Assembly: GCA_965178125.1 (NCBI GenBank)
Contig: OZ237761.1
Span: forward strand, 434,001 to 498,000
Origin: Bilabrum cf. latius
Taxonomy: Eukaryota > Bigyra: Bicosoecida > Bigyra > Bicosoecida
Direction: 5' to 3'
Length of the DNA: 64,000 nt
Positions within the stretch are counted from its first letter, which is position 1. The number at the start of each line of letters is the position of its first letter. The translations under genes were made by a program, and so were the position numbers. Of this stretch, positions 1 to 13,500 are shown one piece after another. The notes below the pieces were generated by a model. The model was not told the origin of the DNA, made no database searches, and was given only the letters and a program-made list of their open reading frames with translations.

Positions 1-107
1 GCACTTGGGGCGCTGCCCACGGCGGCTCAGGGTCTAGTGCGACCGCATTTAGCCGCGGCAGCTGCGCTCGTAGCTTGGGCGGGATCGTGATACCTGAGTG
101 CAAAACC

Positions 108-1912
108 ATGGGACAGAAGAAGGAGTTTCTGCAGCTTCGGTTTGGGCTGTCCGAAGACGATGCGCTAGAGGTTGTCTCCTGCGCTGGGTATGATATCCAT
201 GTTGCGGTGAAACTACTAGGGGATAAAGACGCCATGGAAACAATGGGCGTTACGGTTCCAGACTCCATGCGAATCAAGTCTCCAGAAGAGCTGGCACAGG
301 TGGATGCAGGCGAGAAGGTGCTTGAGCGGCTGACTCCCTTCGAGCATGATGCACTGGAATGGCTATGGGTTAGATGCACGCAGAAAATACCCGCGGCTGT
401 GATCACCCGATGGGCCTTCATAGCTGCCTACTCTCAGTTGGGCGGCGAGAGACTCTACGAGCTCATTAGCAACGACCAGGTCATCAACATCCTGGACGCG
501 TCCACCGCCGCACAGTCCTCTGCAGCTGCAAGTGCTGCCGGTGGGGCAGGATCCAAGGAGGAAGGGGTGCCAACAGCAGATAAGGCAAACGCAGCCAAGC
601 TAGCCGCTGTCCTCGCCGAGTAGTAGACGGAGCCATTCCTGACGACGTGGAACCCGCTCGCCAGCGTCTCTCTATTCTCGCTTCGGCTGCTTCGCAATGC
701 GAACAGGTGCTGCCTCAGCTGTGGGGTCCTTCTCCGTGTGAATGGTATGCGCCCTACTATGTGCGGTCGTTCGCAGTGTGCGCATCGGCACGCTTCGCTC
801 TGGCTTGGCAACGCGCTCCACAGCTTTGTGATGCGTCATCCACGGGTGATGGACTTGCTGATATCATTCTTCTATACCTTCGTACATTCCTGCCCAAGGG
901 TGCGAATGCCACTGCGGTGGCCGCACGGCTTGTCCAATAGGGGCCGGATGGGCGTGACGGCCGCCACGGAGGTCACCATCGGACCCGAGCCAAATGATGC
1001 AGACCTGGAAAAGCTCAAGAAGGCAATCGCAGCATGTCCCAGCGTGGACTCGATGCAACGGACGGGCAGGAGGGGCGGGACCGATGCACTCGAAGCAAGG
1101 CTGGACCGGATCAACACGCTGATCGTGCCGATCTTGCGGTCCCTGCTGGCCGAGACGCCGTCCTTCATTCACTGCATGAACGATGGCAGGGCGCCGAATC
1201 CGCTGAAAGGCACCAATGAGCACTGGTGCTTTGTGTTTCGCCAGGGCAATGCTGACAGGGAGGCGATCTTTCAGAACGATCGCCCTTCGAGGCCAAGCTT
1301 CTGGGCATGGCACGGATCGAGCTTCTTCAACTGGTGGGGCATTCTCAAGGGCGGCTTGCGGAACTTCAGCGGGACAAAGCTCATGTCTGCCGGTGCTGCA
1401 CTCGGTGCCGGCATATACTTCTCCGAGAACTGGTCCACCTCGACAGGCTATTCGCAGCCCGGGACTACCTGGCCCAAGACAGCACTCAAGCACTCGCCCG
1501 CCAAATTCCAGGAGCTGCGTCAGGCAGTCACGAAGCGAGCGCGTGAGCTCAAGGCAGCAGCCAGCGGTCCTCTTGGCCCAACGGATCTGGACAGGATCGA
1601 GCAGCAGGCCGAGGACGAAGTGATACCATCGGGAGGGGCCGATGTGCCTGTGTTTGCAGCGGCCATGTGCGAGCTACTGAGCAAGAAGGATGGGGACGGC
1701 AAGGGCTGCTACCAAAAGGGTGGTAACGCCGGTTAGGGGCATGGCGGCCACGTCCACGTGCTGCAGAAAGAGGACTGGTGCATGACTCGGTTCCTCATTG
1801 CGGGCGCGAGCAGCACCCGTGGTAGCCTCACCCTGGATCCAAAGACGGACAAGGAATTGCTTGGTCGGGTGACGAGTGGCATGGTGACGCGCGTGCACAA
1901 GACGATCGACTG
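108..1912 (+). CDS. UBA-like / PARP-type ADP-ribosyltransferase (UAG read as Gln)
   Basis: Predicted ADP-ribosyltransferase of the PARP6/8/16-like type. Residues 1-35 resemble a ubiquitin-associated (UBA) helical domain. The catalytic domain lies near residues 370-600, with WHGS (His402), a following NW..IL..GL segment, and GA.LG.GIYFS (Tyr437). These are the family's NAD-binding His and Tyr. The frame runs through UAG at 621, 624 and 1734. After the last one it continues with DWCMTRFLI, matching the final strand of PARP6/8 proteins, and ends in TGA. I chose ATG 108 for its strong context (AAAACCATGG), but the frame is open to the window edge, so an N-terminal extension is possible. A poorly conserved stretch at residues 172-330 links the two domains. 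It converges with the giant gene, 101 bp away. Family call is secure; substrate and mono- versus poly-ADP-ribosylation are unknown. Confidence 0.8.
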
Positions 1913-2013
1913 AGCTACATGTTTACACGAAGTGCCGCACCGGCGTACCAAATTGCTTGCAAGGACATCCTGAAAACTCAGTTCAACTCGTAGGGCAAAT
2001 AGTTCAAGTGTAC

Positions 2014-5000
2014 TCAAAGGTAATTTCCTGTTTGCCCATCGCTACCCCCGGCTCCCTTGCCTTGGCCGTTGCCATCCACCGCACCTTCTTCTTCCTCCTC
2101 GTGCTCGTCCTCGTCATCCGGCGGCAGTCCCAGGGCCTCTCGCTCCGCCCGCACCTCCGCCGCCAGTTCTTCCGCGGCCTCTCTCTCCTCCCTCTCCAGC
2201 CTCAGGGCCTCTTCCTCTGCCTCGTCCTTGTCCTTGCCTTCCCAATCCACGCTCGACTCAGACCCGAAGCTGTAGCGACGTCTCGCTGCCAGTGGCGCGG
2301 GGAGGATCCCTAGCACAACCAGCTGGGTCTGCACCTTCTCAGCCAGCGGTCCCCCGTCCGAGTCGAAGCCAGCCAGCTTTGCGGCTTGATCCATCAGCTC
2401 GGCGGCGGTCATTTCGCCCTCTTCGGGCGGCTTGGACGCGCTACCACCAGCGGCCTGGTTGCTTGCCTTATCACCCGCCTGAGAATCATCGTCGCTGTCC
2501 TAGTCCTCGTCTCCATCCCCAGCTGCTCCGCTGGCAGCCGCTGGCTTGCTCAGCAGTTTGGCATCTTCTCTCTCCCTGTGCTCCTTCTCGGCCTTTAGCC
2601 TGAGCACGCCTTCCCTCATCGCGTGCATCTCGCGCACCTTGGCTCGCATCGCCTCCATCCCATCCTCTGGTCCGGCGCCCACGCCACCCTCCCCCGAAGG
2701 GTCGTCCAGCCCACCCGCCACCGCAATCGCGCCCTCGTGACTCGCAGACGGATCCAGCCCGCCTTGCACGTACCTCTACCTCTGAGCCTCCTCGGCCGCT
2801 GCAGCAGCCGCCGAAGTCCCGGCGATTCCGATCACCGCTGCTGGCTGATCTCTGGGCCCCGACACGGGCTCCCCGCGCACCCGCGCAGCTGCGAGCTCCT
2901 GCAACCGCTCCTCCTCAGCGCGCGCCTTGTCACTCGTCAGCAGATCCTCCAGCGCCACGTCGATGGCGCCATACTCCAGCTCGTCTGCGCCGGCCCGGCC
3001 CTTGGCACCGAAACCCCTGCCGCCTTCCTCGTCCTGCTGCTCGAAAAATCGCCTCCCCGTTGGATCCAGCACGAACTTCGTCTTCATAAGAGGTCTTACC
3101 CGCCTGGATATCTCGGTCGCCCTGTCGCGCAGCCTCTCCGCCTCCCCGCCCCAGCCCTCATGATCCTCGTCCTCATCACCATCCAGCATCGCGAGATCTG
3201 CATCCGCACTCATCACGCCTGTGCCGTGCTGCTGCTTGGACTTGCGCAGGTCGGGCGTGTCTTTCATGAGCCTGTACAGCAGCATCCTATCCTGGGCCTG
3301 CTTTCTGTCCACCCACTCCTTATAGTCCTCGCCTTGACCATCGTCCCCGTCCCACAACCTCCTCCAGCCGTGCCTGAAGGCCCGTCTCCTGTTCTTCTCA
3401 AATACGAGGTCCATCGCCCGGTCCCTCTGCTTCCTCTCCAGCTGCCGAAGCGCCGCAGACCGCCACTGCACCATGTTACGCGCGGCCCGCATCCTCTGCA
3501 CCTCCGCTTTGGAGTTCTTCCTGCGTAGACGGTCCTCTTCAAGCCGCAGGGCCACAGCCGCCTCCTCCATGTCAAGTTTGGTCTCATCGATCTGCACCTC
3601 GAGCTCGTGGTCGTATGCATTCGAAGCCTGCACCTTTCGATACGCCTCCTTTGTGGCCTTGTACGCTGCCGCTTTACCTGCAGCGGCAGTGCGCTTCGTC
3701 TCGACCAGCCGGACCTGCTCGCGCACCTCTGCCTGTGCCTGCGATGCCTTGAGGATGGCGCGGGCCCTGATTGCGTTGGCCCGCCTCTCGATCCTGCGCT
3801 TGCCCTGCGGCGTGACAGCCCAGGCCCTCATCAGGTGGATCATGCGCTGCGTCAGGGCGATGACCTCGCGCAGCTCTGTGCCTCGCCTGGATGCCTCCTC
3901 TCTCGTGAGCGTCCTCTGAGCGATCACGTAGCCAGGTCGCACGCAAGCCGGCTCGTGTCTGGCGGGCTTGTCAGGCAGCTCAACCACGCGCAGCCTTCGG
4001 CCGTCTGCGTCACGCCGTGGCCACCTGACGGCCTCGCCCACGTCGTCGTCCTCGCCGGGGTGCAAGCCGGTCCGAAGGGCATCCGCTGCTGCAAGCTGCG
4101 CGTTTCTGTTCTGCCTGCCGTTGGCGATCAGCTCGTTGGGGTCCCTAGCGCTGGACAACTTGGTGCGCAACGTACCCATCTGCAGCCGGGAATCCGGCGG
4201 AAGCTCTACAGGGCCGGCGTAGAGGTTGTCGTTACCGACGAGGGCGTCGCCGTCGGGGTCGATTACCCGCAACAGGGCACGACGACCCATGGCCGCGCCC
4301 TCGGGCTCGCAAGGAATCGCCGACCCGGCCTGACGCGCCTCTGCGTCATCGGCTGACGTCACCTTGCGCTCCATCGTGGACAAATTCGTCGCAAAGGAGG
4401 CAGACACGGGGTCTTCCAGTCGCTCCCCCACATCAGCTGCCACCCGAGCCGCCTCCTCCCTGGCGTGATCTCTGCGGAGCAACGCACTGCTGGTGGACTT
4501 CTTCTATGAATACCCGTCCTGCGCCCCTGCACCCTCTTCGCCTTTCTTCTTGGATTCCTTGGATTTCAGGGCCTCTTCTGCTTGCCTCACCTCGCGCTCT
4601 ACAACGGCTTGCTGCGGCAGCGGGCCCCACATAAGCCGTCCGCCCCGTTTGAGGGACCTATACGCAACCAGGTCCGAAACGTCGACGCCGGCCTTGCTGG
4701 CAAGCTCGGCACAAGGGCAGGTCGGGAAAGGAACGGCCGCTTCCGGTTCTGCCACCGGACCGTAAGGGCTCTAAAACCTCCGGAGCAACGCCTCCGTGTG
4801 CTCCCTGGGAAGGTCGAAGTTGTTCATGAACACGAGCGGGACGGCATGCCTCCGCTGTGACCTCCGCCTGGCTGCCTCCACCGGATGGTTCAGGTCAACC
4901 TTCTTTCCATTGCGGATGCGGATGTCCGGGGGACGGTAGTAGGGGTGCTTTTTGTTGAATTTCTCCCTTCGAGGCCGGCCACGGAGCGTGTACCGGTGCG

Positions 5001-8000
5001 GTGACTTGGTCGCAAGTTGGACGTGGTCGGCGTTCTCCGGATCCAGGTCATCTCCAGGCCCGGGACCCACGCCGGCATCCATTCGAGCCTCCCGCTCGAG
5101 GGCCATGGCCCGCTGCCTCTTCCTCCTCTGCTAGATGTCCACCGTTGCACCGACTGGCACGAGCTAGAGGAGGGCTGCTCGAGGCAGCTTGGGCCCGCCC
5201 TTGGCCTATTGCTCCTCTTTGGCGCGCCGCTCTGCGTCTCGCTGCCCCTGGCGCCGCAGCAAGCGTCGAGCTCGCCGTCGCTTTGCGGCCGTGATGGTAT
5301 CGCCAGCGTCTAGATCGTCTAGCCCATCGGTCACACCCGACAGCACCGTGAGCTGCCTCCCCATGCTGCCCCCACCATCCGAGGAGCTGTCGCCGCTCAG
5401 GTCACCGCCATCCACGTCGTTGTCGCTCTCGGATCCGCTCAGGTAGTAGTCGCCCGTGCCTGCGAGCACCATCTTTTCAACGTCTCCTGCCATGCGTCGG
5501 GCACCAGTCCCGGTCGCACCAGTACCTTCCACGTTGCTCTTGTCGCTTTTCTTATTTCGCCGGTGACGGCGCTTCCGACCACGGTCGGCTGCCTCGGGGT
5601 CCCGACCGCCCGCGTCGTCGGTTTTATTGCCAGAGTCAGCTGCACCGCCATCATCCTCGCCGCTCAAATCGTCCCCATCGTCCCAAATCTCCTCCACCTG
5701 CATGGCATCGCTTCCTTCCTCCCCCCCAGCGCCGTCAGGGTGGCGGTCGCGGTGGTACCGGGGTGAAGAAGCTCGCTATACGCCCTCCAGCTCACCCCTC
5801 TCGAGCAGAGCCAGCTCTTCGTCATCTTCATCATCGCTGAGATCCTCGGCATCCTCACGGGCGGCGGGTGCGTCCCACGCCAAGGCCGGTTCGATCTGCC
5901 ACATCCAGTCGCCGTCCCTGACCTCAGGCGCCTTAAGCCGCAGTTCAGCCACCTGTCTAGCGAGGTTGGGCCTGGGGTACTTGCCCTCCCTGGCTGCCGC
6001 CCGGATGTCGTCCAGTGTCATCGCACTCCCCTCGGCGATGTCTAGCAAGTCCGTCGAGGTCTGCTCGGCTAAGGTACCCGCTGCGAAGCGTACGCCCCCT
6101 GTCTTCTTTCCATCTGTCTGGTTGCCCGCGCCGCTAGAAGCACCGCCCTCGGCGGCCCCTATGCCCTTGTCCTCATCGGACGCATGGCCGTCCCTGATTG
6201 CAAGCCTGCTGCCGTTTCCTGTCCGTCTCGTCCCAGCTGCTGCATCCTCGTGCTCCAGCAACTGGCGAGCAGCTTCCTCTTCCGCTTCGCGCCGTTCTCT
6301 GGCAGCAGCCTCCCTCTCCTTCCTGGCCTTCTCTCGCTTGCCCTCCAGCCTTTCCTCCCAGTAAGAATCCTCTTCTTTGCCGAACACCGGCCATACAACC
6401 CGTCCTTCCACCTCCTGTTGCCGCAGACGAGCGGGCCCGCCCTTCACGAGCACCATGAGAGGGTACCGCTTGGGGTCTTGCCAGGCCCTAAGGTGCTCAA
6501 TGGGCAAACCACGGGGCACCATCTGCGAGCCGAAGACGCCGTCCAGATCCACTCCGTAGCACGGGATCATCTCCTCGTCTTCCCCCCACGGCCGCTTCAC
6601 GTCAGCGGTGATGAACGAGTCGGAGATGAGACTCTGCTGGAAGGCCACATCGATTAAGTCCTGGAACATCATGAGCTGTGACTGCATCCAGGCAAACCTG
6701 CGTCGGTCTACCAGCGCCTGCACAAAGTCGTGGAAGCTGTCCTTGCTTGCTACAACTCCGTAGAAATCTCCGTTCACCATGACATCTGCAGCGGCGTCGA
6801 TGGCAACGAGGTCCTCTGGAAGAAGCACCCTTCTCATCGCACCGCGAGCGACGATGTGCTGCCTCCTGCCGTAGAAGAGATAACCCGCTTCCTGCGACCC
6901 ATCTTTGGCCATCTGCCTCTGCCTGTTGGCAGCGTCCTGGACCGCCTTCTCGAGTGCGGCGCGCTCCACTCGCCCGCCCATGCCGAGCGCAATGCTCTCC
7001 CAGACGAGTTTCTCGCTCGCCGGCAAGCCTCGACCGTCCTTACCGCCAAGGCCGAGCCCACGGTCGGCCCAACCTGCCACAGGGGTGAGGTTCCTGGGGT
7101 CAATCTCTAGGCCGACCTGCTCTAGAACCGACTGCACATCGTGCAGCCGCTGCAGCCTTTCCTAGGAATAGTCCCTCATTACCTGCACACCGGCGTCCAG
7201 CAGTCGCTACGGGGGTGATCGCAGCCTGGGGTTGTGGTGCAGCTTGATTTCTCGAAGGGCTGGCATCCGCAGGAGAAGGTCTCCGAGGTCAGGGAGGTCG
7301 TTGCCCTGCAGCCACAGGCTCTCCAGCGCGTTAGACAGCGGGCTGTCCCCGTGGAGCGACCGCGGCAGCCTGCGAATACGGTTATAGGCGATTCGCAGCT
7401 GCTTCAACGAAGACAACAGTCCGAGGGAGTCGGGCAGGCCGCATCCATCGGGGGACTGACCAAGCGCGCATCGATTCGCATCCAGGCGAGCTAGGCTTCC
7501 ACACAGTGCCAGCGACTCGGGCAGTGCCTCAAGTTTCGGGTTGCTGTCCAACGTGAGGCGCTTCAGCGAGACCATCGCACCCATGCCTAGTGGCAGGTTC
7601 TCTAGCTGATTGCCTGAAAGGTCAAGCTGCTGCAAGTCTGGCAGCGCGTGCGGAAACGCGGCAGGCAGCTCTAGTAACCTGTTATGGGAGAGATCCATGA
7701 CCTCTAACTTCTGCAGGCACAATACACCTGGTGGAAATCCGACGATCTGATTCCTGGCGAGGTCGAGCACCTTCATGTGCTCGAGGTCCCGCAGCACCAC
7801 CTGGGGCAGCTGCCTCAGCTTGTTGCCACGGAGCGATAGGGCCTGCAACTTCGTCAGCTGCCGCAGGGCGCCAGGCACCTGCGTCATGCCGTTGAAGCCC
7901 AGCCGCAGCTCCTGCAGGCCCTTGTACTTGAAGATTGCGCCCTTGACGTGCGCTGGGACGGCATCGTATGATTCAAAGTACCGGTTGGCGTTGACGGCCC

Positions 8001-11000
8001 TCACATCGCCTGATCGTGCAGCCTCCACCATCTGAGTCAGCTGAGCGTGCATGGCCCCCTCAGAGGATACCAGCTCACCATCAGTGCCACCCCGCACCAG
8101 CTGCAGCTCAGGTGGCGCACCTCGCTGGTAAATGTGCTGAGCCTGCCTGCATGCCCATCGGATGCCCTCCGGGCCCCTTCTTACCGCATCGTCCGGCGGA
8201 AACTGCAGGGGGTTGCCGTGCAAGGCAATGCTCTTGAGCGCCTTGAGCCGGGCGAAAGAGAGAGGTAGCCGCTCGATCGCATTGTTCCCTATCCGGAGCC
8301 GAATGAGGGAAGAGAGATCGCCCATGCTTGGGGGCAGGTCCTGCAGTCGATTTCCCTCCAAATTAATGGCCTTCAGGCTCCTGCATGACCCAATGGAAGC
8401 TGGTACCGACTGGACATAGTTGTGCTGGAGGCTGAGTTCTTCCAGCGTGGTGCATTCACCCACGGTCTCGGGGATGGAACCCAGGATATTGTGGTCGGCG
8501 AGCACTCGCTTGAGCTTGGGGCACCTAAACAGCGAGGCGGGGAGGTGCGCCAGCCGGTTATTCCTCACGTTGAGCACCTCCAGGTTGACCAGCTGCTCCC
8601 ACCGGTCCGCTGATGGCGGCATGTGCACGGACACCAACCCACGATGCCTGTGCACGAACAGCAGCGCCCTTGCGGGCTGCCTCAGGCCCATGTTCTCTGC
8701 GACGCCGCCCAAAGGAGCAGTCTCTCCTGCTGCAGCAGGCATCAAACCTGTTCCCTCGCCAGGTAGCACCTGGCCGAGCGTATCGTCGAGCGTGGCACCA
8801 CCTGCAGCTGTCCTTGCAGCACTTGCACCCCTCGATGCATCCGTGTCTCTCTGGATATCCCGAGTGCGCAGCCCAAACACCACGGCAGGGTCCTGCTTGA
8901 TCAGCTGCCCACCACCACCCCTTCGCTACCCGAAGCCCGCACCTGTGCTTGCATGCGTCGCATCATCCCCACCGTATTGCACCCCACCGGCAGTGGCAGA
9001 CTGCTCACCACCTTCCTGCCAATGCCCTCGGTAGTACGTTGACCCGTCGTCATCGTACCCACCTTGCTCTGCCAATGCCGCCTGCTGCCCGCCATTGTAG
9101 CCCTGGCCCTACCCAGAGACCTCAGTTCCTGCCACGGACTGGTACTCGCTGTTGTAGGCAAACACCCCAGCACCCGGAGTGGAAGCCCCCATCGGCGTCG
9201 ATGCCCATGCCTGCGTGCCTGCCCCAGCCATGGGCGTCTGCTGCATGGGCCCGCCTCCCGACCAGTAGGACGCCTGGTCCGCGTCACTGTACCCTGTGCC
9301 ACCCTCGCTGGCACCCCACCGTGCCGTCACCTCAAGCTTCGGAGCTCCATCACCACCACCGATGTTGCCACCGCCGGCGGACGGGGACAGAGGCACCAGC
9401 TGCATGGCGCCACTTTGACCGCCATTGCCGCCCCCTGCTGCGTAGTCCGTCTGAGCGTCCCAGCTGGACCCCGCACCGTGCGTTAGATCTGCGCCCGGTG
9501 ACAACATACTCCCACCACCGGTGCCATTCCGTCCAGCACCCGACGCCACCACCAGTTGCCCGCCCGCACTGCCATCCGTCAAATCGCGTGTGCTGCCGCC
9601 AGCGCCGTGCAGAGTAGAAACCGTGCCTCCGGCTTGCCACGTCGTGCGCTGGGAGCGCAACGAGTCCTTCTCGTCAGGGAACACAACCGATTCCGAGTCC
9701 TGTCCATGCACGCTGGGGCCGGACGCGGGCCCTTTGACTGCCCCTGGCATCGAGGTGCTGAGCTTGGTCCCGCCCGCAACTGCTGCTGCTCCCGCCATCA
9801 TGGTGTGCACGGGTGGCAGCTCAGCCCAAGGGTCCAAGCCGTACCCTCCTGCGTCATCACCGGCGACTTCCACCGCGGCGTGAGCAGCATCGCCCGTGGC
9901 CAGCGTAAGATCCCAGCCCGGGCCCAGATCCACGTCAGCCGCGCCCATGTGCCTTAGGCCCGAGTTGAAGGGGTCCATCTCGTCCATTGCGGGCTCTTCC
10001 CGACGCACCATGCTCGGCTGGTGCAGCCCTTGCAGGCCTGTAGGACCGGTCGCATGGACTCCATCGGGGGCACCCCACCCTCCCTTTGGTGACCGCTCCG
10101 CGACTGCTGGTGGTGGAACACCATACACTGCTTCCCAGACCAGCACCCCTTCTTTCTCCGCCTCCTGCTTGCGTCTCTTGAGATCCTCGCTCTCTTCGTC
10201 TTGCCATCCTTCTGGTGCCTCCCACTGGCTCTCGCCCGAGGCCTCGTTGAAGTAGTAATACAGGCCGTTCTCCTCGTCCCAGCCCCGCTGCCAGGCCTGA
10301 TGGTACCTCTGCCACTCTTCTGCAGCAGCATCTGCTTCGTCATGCTCTTGTTCCGCAGCTGATGCAGCGGCTACACGACGAGCCAGAGCATCTGCAGCCT
10401 CCTGCTGCTTCTCCACCATCGCGGCTGCTTCCGCCCGAAGTGAAAGCGAGCCATGCGACGCACGTGCGGCTTGCAGTTCGGCCCCGGAAGCATGCTTGTC
10501 TTCAGGACCTTCTCGCGCACTGGCAGTGTGCACCGACGGGGCGAGTTCCTTCAGGATGCCCTGCCGCTGCAGGGACTCGTGCGCTCCCCTTACTTCATCA
10601 GCCTCATCGTCGAATCCCTCTGGCTTGTGCCGCTACATGGCACCTGTGCGCTTGTGGAAGTAGGCGACCTAGCCCGTCCTTGGGTCCTCCACGATCTTCC
10701 AGTCCATGCGGGTTTTCTGTCGCCGCCGGGCACGGGCTCTGGTAGCTTTGTCACCAGTGGTGCTCGCCTACTTTGGCTCGTCTGTTGTGGAGCCCTGGCT
10801 CTGCCCAGCAACAGCTACTCCCGCGTCTGGGCCTGCATTTGCTGCTGGCGTTGGCTACCCAGCCGCAGATCCTGAGCTCTTCAAGTCAGCCGCAGCCTAG
10901 GTAGCCTCGCTCTCAGGACCCCCACCCACATCGTTCGGAGCTGTGAAATTCGCCCCTGTCCAGTCAAGCCCGCGCTTTGCGTCCGATTCGCTGCTGCTGG

Positions 11001-13500
11001 CTCTATCCGCCGCCGGAGTGGCCGGAGGCAGCGCCAGCCAGCCGCTGACCTCCTCCCCTGCCCGTCGCCGGGGAGGGCTTGGAGGCGCGGGCAGCGGGCC
11101 GTCCGCGTCGCCCTCGGCAGCTGCTCCCGGCTTGGGCGGGGCAGTGTCTGCGCCGAGAAGTGCCAGGCTCAGCAGGTGGTTGCTCTGCAGGTCCAGCACC
11201 TTGAGGCTCTGCAGCCTGCGGAGGTGCCGCGGCAGCTTGATGAGCCTGTTGTCCGCTGCGCGCAGCGTTCGGAGCCTGTCGCACGCACCGAGGTTGCCGA
11301 TCCTGACCACCTAGTTCGCGCTCACGTCAAGGTCGACCAGGTTCCGCGCGTGCATGGGAGTCACCTCCCTCAGCATGTTGGATCGCATGTCCAAAGACGT
11401 CAGGGAGGTCTGCTGCCGCAGTGAGCGGGGCACTGCGCGGAACCGGTTGTTGCCAAGATGCACCCGCCTCGCAAAACGGAGGAGCAGCTGCTCCAGCGCG
11501 TGGTCTGGCCACACGGGAGCCAGAGCAGGGAGTGCCAGCGGCGCGCCCCTGGACTCGTGCTGGGCTCGCATCACGTCGTAGCTGCAAATGCTCGAAAGGC
11601 GGTTGTGTGGAACGACCAGCTCCGTCAGCACACGTCTGCGAAGGCAGGCATCAACGAATCGGGCAAACGTCACCGCAGCCACCGTGGGCGCGGCAACCCC
11701 TCCTGCGGGCGGGAGCGGTCGCGACACCTGCGCCTGCAGTACCCCAGCGCCCGAGCGCGGGACGAGGCCCCCCGCCGATTGCACCGCAGCGTCCACCCGC
11801 GAGCTGCCCCGGATTCCGTGGGAGCCTCGAGTGGCAAGAGCACCGCCCGTGAGTCCAGGAAGCAGCCTCCGCTGTTGCTGCGATACACCCACCACGCCCG
11901 CTCCCGTGTTGACCCCGTAGCCCTCCACGCCTCTGAGTGCAGGCAGGGCGGGCTTGGTCATGGAGCTAACGTCACGTTGGGTCTCCTTGGCAGCTAGTAG
12001 CCGCCCGCTGTACGTGTTGCCGAATGCATCAGGACCACCGAGGCCTGCCCCTACTGATTTCTTTGGCAGGACCTGCGGCTCCGGCTCGCCGCTTCCGCTG
12101 CGCCCGCCACGTCCACTGGCATCGGTCGACTGTCCCCTGCCAGAGCGCGCGAGCCCAGACCTGTCCAGGTACGCCGCAAGCTGCGTGGGGGGAAATAAGG
12201 CCGTAAGACCAACGCGCGGCAGCTGCAGAGACCCGCTCACTAGCGCGCCTCGGGCTGCCATGGTCACTGCGTCATCAGCCGCGTCATCGCTGATGATTGC
12301 GGCCCATCGGTCCCCGCGCGCATTGTACAGATTCGCGTGCGGGGGCAGTGCGGGGGCAGGGGGCGCGGCTGGCACCATCACCCCGCCGATCCCCTGCAAT
12401 TCTTCCTCGTTTTCCTCCTTGTCCTGGTCTGTATTCTCCGAAGTAGGTCCGGCCTGTCCATCAGCGCCGCTATCGGAGGCAGCCCCGGCTGACTAAACGC
12501 TGCTCCTGTGCTTGCTCTCGCCAGCCTCACTGGTCGCATTGCCTCCCAGTGTACCTTTACGTGTGTCCTCGTCCGTTGCAGCCATGGTAGCCCCGTGGGT
12601 ATCGTGCAGCTACGGTGCAACAGTCTCGCCGCCTTGCCCTCGCTGCCCAGCACCCCGGCCTGACCCGCTCTATCTTCGGCTGCCTGGCACATCTCCTGTC
12701 TTGCCCCTTCCAGCATCAAAGTCGGCCGTGTCATCGATGGGGATGGACAGCCCAGCGGCACATCCGGTCGTGCTGCCCAGCTCGCACGGAGCAGCACCTG
12801 CTCGCCCAAGCGATGCTCGCATGGCGTCGCGTGCTCGCTGCTGGTCTCCCACACCCAGCTGCAGCGGCTAGTTGTAGAAGAGACCGCGTCGCTGCGCCAG
12901 CAATGCGGCAGCAGACGCATTCAGGTGCTGGGCTGCCCCTGCGCTCGCTCCCCCCAACCTAACCTCCTTCAGTACCCGGTCGTCGCCAGCAGTGCCTGAC
13001 AGGCCCGCGGAAGTTGCAGACCCGCCGAATCGACGTGGTCGCTCAGCAGAAAGGTCATCAGACCCCGCAATGGCCTCCCCGCGGAGCGCGGCCTGAGCAA
13101 GCGCTGCAGCCTCTGCTGCAGTCGTGCCACCAGACTGGATTGCCGTTGCAAGCGCTCCGGCCTACGACGATCCCATGTACGCACCGCCGGTGATTCTAGC
13201 ATCGGGCCGCCCTAGATATCCTTCTTTGGGGGGATTTATGACTGGTTGTGCTGTGACATATCCACTTCTTGCCTCTTTTCGTTCTCCTGAGGCGGCTTTC
13301 TCTTGCAAGTACTGTCTAGCAGCCTTATGTGACCCAAGCCTTTTGACGAGGTTGGCATAACTATCCCGCGCTTGGGAAGCTTCCTACAAATTCAAAGCAC
13401 CAGGTGATTCTATTCGGTACCGATCGCGAGGCCTAGCGGCCATGGTTTCTGCCATGAAAAATTCTCGAGTTGCCGGATACAATTGCACGCAACTATGCAT
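2014..13500 (-). CDS. giant LRR / WW / coiled-coil protein, single 11.5-kb frame (24 UAG read as Gln)
   Basis: One minus-strand frame of about 3,829 codons ends in TGA at 2014-2016. I checked every gap between standard-code ORFs: the only interruptions are UAG (for example 2500, 2776, 4504, 5776, 7207, 9109, 10897, 11311, 12868, 13384). Domains in order: a disordered N-terminus; an LRR block near residues 620-780; a WW domain near 930-967, whose strand contains the UAG at 10669 (TGQVAYFHK); a second WW near 1060-1097 (GLYYYFNEASGESQWEAP); a long LRR block near 1640-2100; an unrecognised folded-looking region near 2120-2380; acidic low complexity; and a charged coiled coil near 3200-3470. The UAG at 11311 supplies Gln in the LRR string LDVSANQVVRI. 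LRR and WW modules bind proteins and proline-rich peptides, so a scaffold role is likely, but I know no specific function. ATG 13500 follows an in-frame TAA at 13501. A shorter start at the nearby downstream ATGs is possible. Confidence 0.75.

Noticed and set aside
8901-9314. Alternative-frame ORFs overlapping the giant gene and other Pro/Ser/Arg-rich ORFs opposite GC-rich genes
   Set aside because: High GC and low-complexity codons create long spurious frames on all strands; none shows family similarity or continuity comparable to the annotated frame.
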